NCBI RefSeq assembly: GCF_016862775.1
Contig: NZ_BONP01000004.1
Location: forward strand, 1-64,000
DNA length: 64,000 nucleotides
Reading direction: 5' to 3'
Origin: Cellulomonas phragmiteti
GTDB lineage: Bacteria; Actinomycetota; Actinomycetes; Actinomycetales; Cellulomonadaceae
This document shows positions 63,175-64,000 of this stretch, piece after piece. The notes beneath the pieces are model-generated. The model had not been told where the DNA came from. It searched no databases and was given only the letters and a program-made list of their open reading frames with translations. The translations under genes were made by a program, and so were the position numbers. Within the stretch, counting starts at the first letter, position 1. Each line of letters opens with the position of its first letter.

Positions 63175-64000
63175 TCAGGGCACCGGGATGCGCGACACCG
63201 TGAAGGGCCCCGGGGTGCCCCCGGCGGCCCGGGTCGCGAACTGGCTGTTCACCACCAGCAGGCTGCCGCCGGCTCGGGCGATCGTCGTCGGGTCGTCGAA
63301 CGACGGGTCGGTGGTCCGCGACAGGACGGTCCCGGACCGCAGGTCCCGGTCGAGGCGCACGACGACGACCGACTGCGGGCCGGCCGTCCACTCGGCCGCG
63401 AGCAGCCGGTGGCCGTCGAGCAGCAGGCCGTCACCGGCGACCGAGGCCCCGCCCAGGTCGATCCGCTGCACGCTGCCGTCGGCCAGCCCGACGCGGAACA
63501 GCTCGCCCGTGCGCGTCTTGGCGACCACGGCGTGCCGCCCGTCGCGTGAGACGACCAGGCCGTTGGCGTTGATGTCCTGGTCGTACGTGAAGTCCGTGCC
63601 CTCGAACGACACGACCGGCTCCAGCAGCGCGGTGGTCGTGGTCCGGCGCTCACGTCCGTCGATGCGGTAGAGCACCGGGCGCGACGAGTCCGTCACGTAT
63701 ACGTCGCCGCGGGGGCCGACGGTGAGGTCGTTGACGAACGTCGGCGTGCCGTCCTGCGCGACCTGCCACGACCCCGTCAGCTCGCGGGTCCGCAGGTCGT
63801 ACGCCCACACGCGCCCGGTGGCGCCGCCGGCGACGAGCAGCGTGCGACCGTCCACCTCGAGCCCGACCGCCATCGTGCGCCCGTCCTGCCCGCCGGCCAG
63901 GAACGGCGTGGCCGTGGGGTGGCGGAGGTTCCCGCGGTAGATCGTCCCGTCGGTGGTGCTGCTGACGTAGAAGTCCGTGCCGCGAGCCGCGACGCCCTCG
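63175..64000 (-). CDS. SMP-30/gluconolactonase-like beta-propeller (truncated)
   Basis: The gene is open to the right edge of the window, so the N-terminus is missing; 274 residues are visible. Propeller-blade motifs recur: TDFYVSSTTDGTIYRG, TLLVAGGATGRVWAYDL, VNDLTVGPRGDVYVTDSSRPVLYRI, INANGLVVSRDGRHAVVAKT and GLLLDGHRLLAAEW. The VNDLTV and INANGL Asn residues are usual SMP-30 metal ligands. Probably a lactonase-like or secreted propeller protein; a signal peptide cannot be checked. Confidence 0.77.
   Translation of the reverse strand, partial: EGVAARGTDFYVSSTTDGTIYRGNLRHPTATPFLAGGQDGRTMAVGLEVDGRTLLVAGGATGRVWAYDLRTRELTGSWQVAQDGTPTFVNDLTVGPRGDVYVTDSSRPVLYRIDGRERRTTTTALLEPVVSFEGTDFTYDQDINANGLVVSRDGRHAVVAKTRTGELFRVGLADGSVQRIDLGGASVAGDGLLLDGHRLLAAEWTAGPQSVVVVRLDRDLRSGTVLSRTTDPSFDDPTTIARAGGSLLVVNSQFATRAAGGTPGPFTVSRIPVP

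Overview
The window reads as chromosomal DNA of a very GC-rich actinobacterium, most likely a Cellulomonas or close relative. The evidence is the strong G/C bias at third codon positions, frequent GTG starts, a CarD regulator, a PPOX/F420-type oxidoreductase, and a GH5 cellulase with X2-like and CBM46-like modules near CelR/LacI-type operators. Many genes look leaderless: a TANNNT hexamer lies 6-8 nt before the start codon (for example 436, 7700, 18060, 27861, 36161, 52351, 53221). I see no rRNA, tRNA, CRISPR array, prophage or insertion sequence.

Layout. 1-2.6 kb: 5' end of a secreted protein under LacI/CelR-like operators, a TusA-like protein and the secreted GH5. 2.8-12.2 kb: CarD, WYL regulator/VOC pair, ABC exporter with TetR, VOC/DUF4274-like pair, and a thioredoxin-fold protein, TetR and APC permease tied together by two TetR operators. 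12.2-18.1 kb: a glycan cluster of three GT4-type glycosyltransferases, a putative (alpha/alpha)-barrel protein and a GH130 enzyme, read from a divergent promoter centred on a 36-bp inverted repeat. 18.2-27.7 kb: mixed housekeeping and accessory genes (YidD-like, TspO-related, TetR/DUF2306, orphan GyrB-like ATPase, metallophosphoesterase, cupin with a truncated second copy, DinB, GPP34, Zn-ribbon SDR).

27.8-32.7 kb is a sulfonate/organosulfur scavenging operon: flavin reductase, lipoprotein binding protein, ATPase, permease and FMN monooxygenase. A leaderless 32-codon ORF rich in late Cys codons precedes it and is a good candidate for a cysteine-sensing attenuator. 32.8-39 kb: SDR/MmyB pair, a CREST-like membrane protein, PPOX, a lipoprotein, a secreted papain-like protease with a membrane-anchored partner, and a DinB protein.

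39.2-50.5 kb is the most unusual region: seven tightly packed minus-strand genes. In transcription order they encode a subtilisin/vWA fusion, a 120-aa protein, an M14 carboxypeptidase/vWA fusion, an ECF sigma factor, a putative sigma partner, a second subtilisin carrying five NPFHST repeats, and a TPR-CHAT caspase-like protease. None has a recognisable signal peptide. The two fusions share the same beta-sandwich plus vWA module. I infer a regulated cytoplasmic multi-protease system and consider it the best candidate for an undescribed system here.

50.6-64 kb: S66 peptidase, TetR/SDR pair, two DUF1905 proteins, lipoprotein, ABM protein, a CPBP protease/histidine kinase/response regulator operon, an APH-like kinase, an ArsR-like/SRPBCC pair with a clear operator, a Pro/Val-rich exported protein, a MerR/NTF2-like pair and a truncated SMP-30-like beta-propeller at the right edge.
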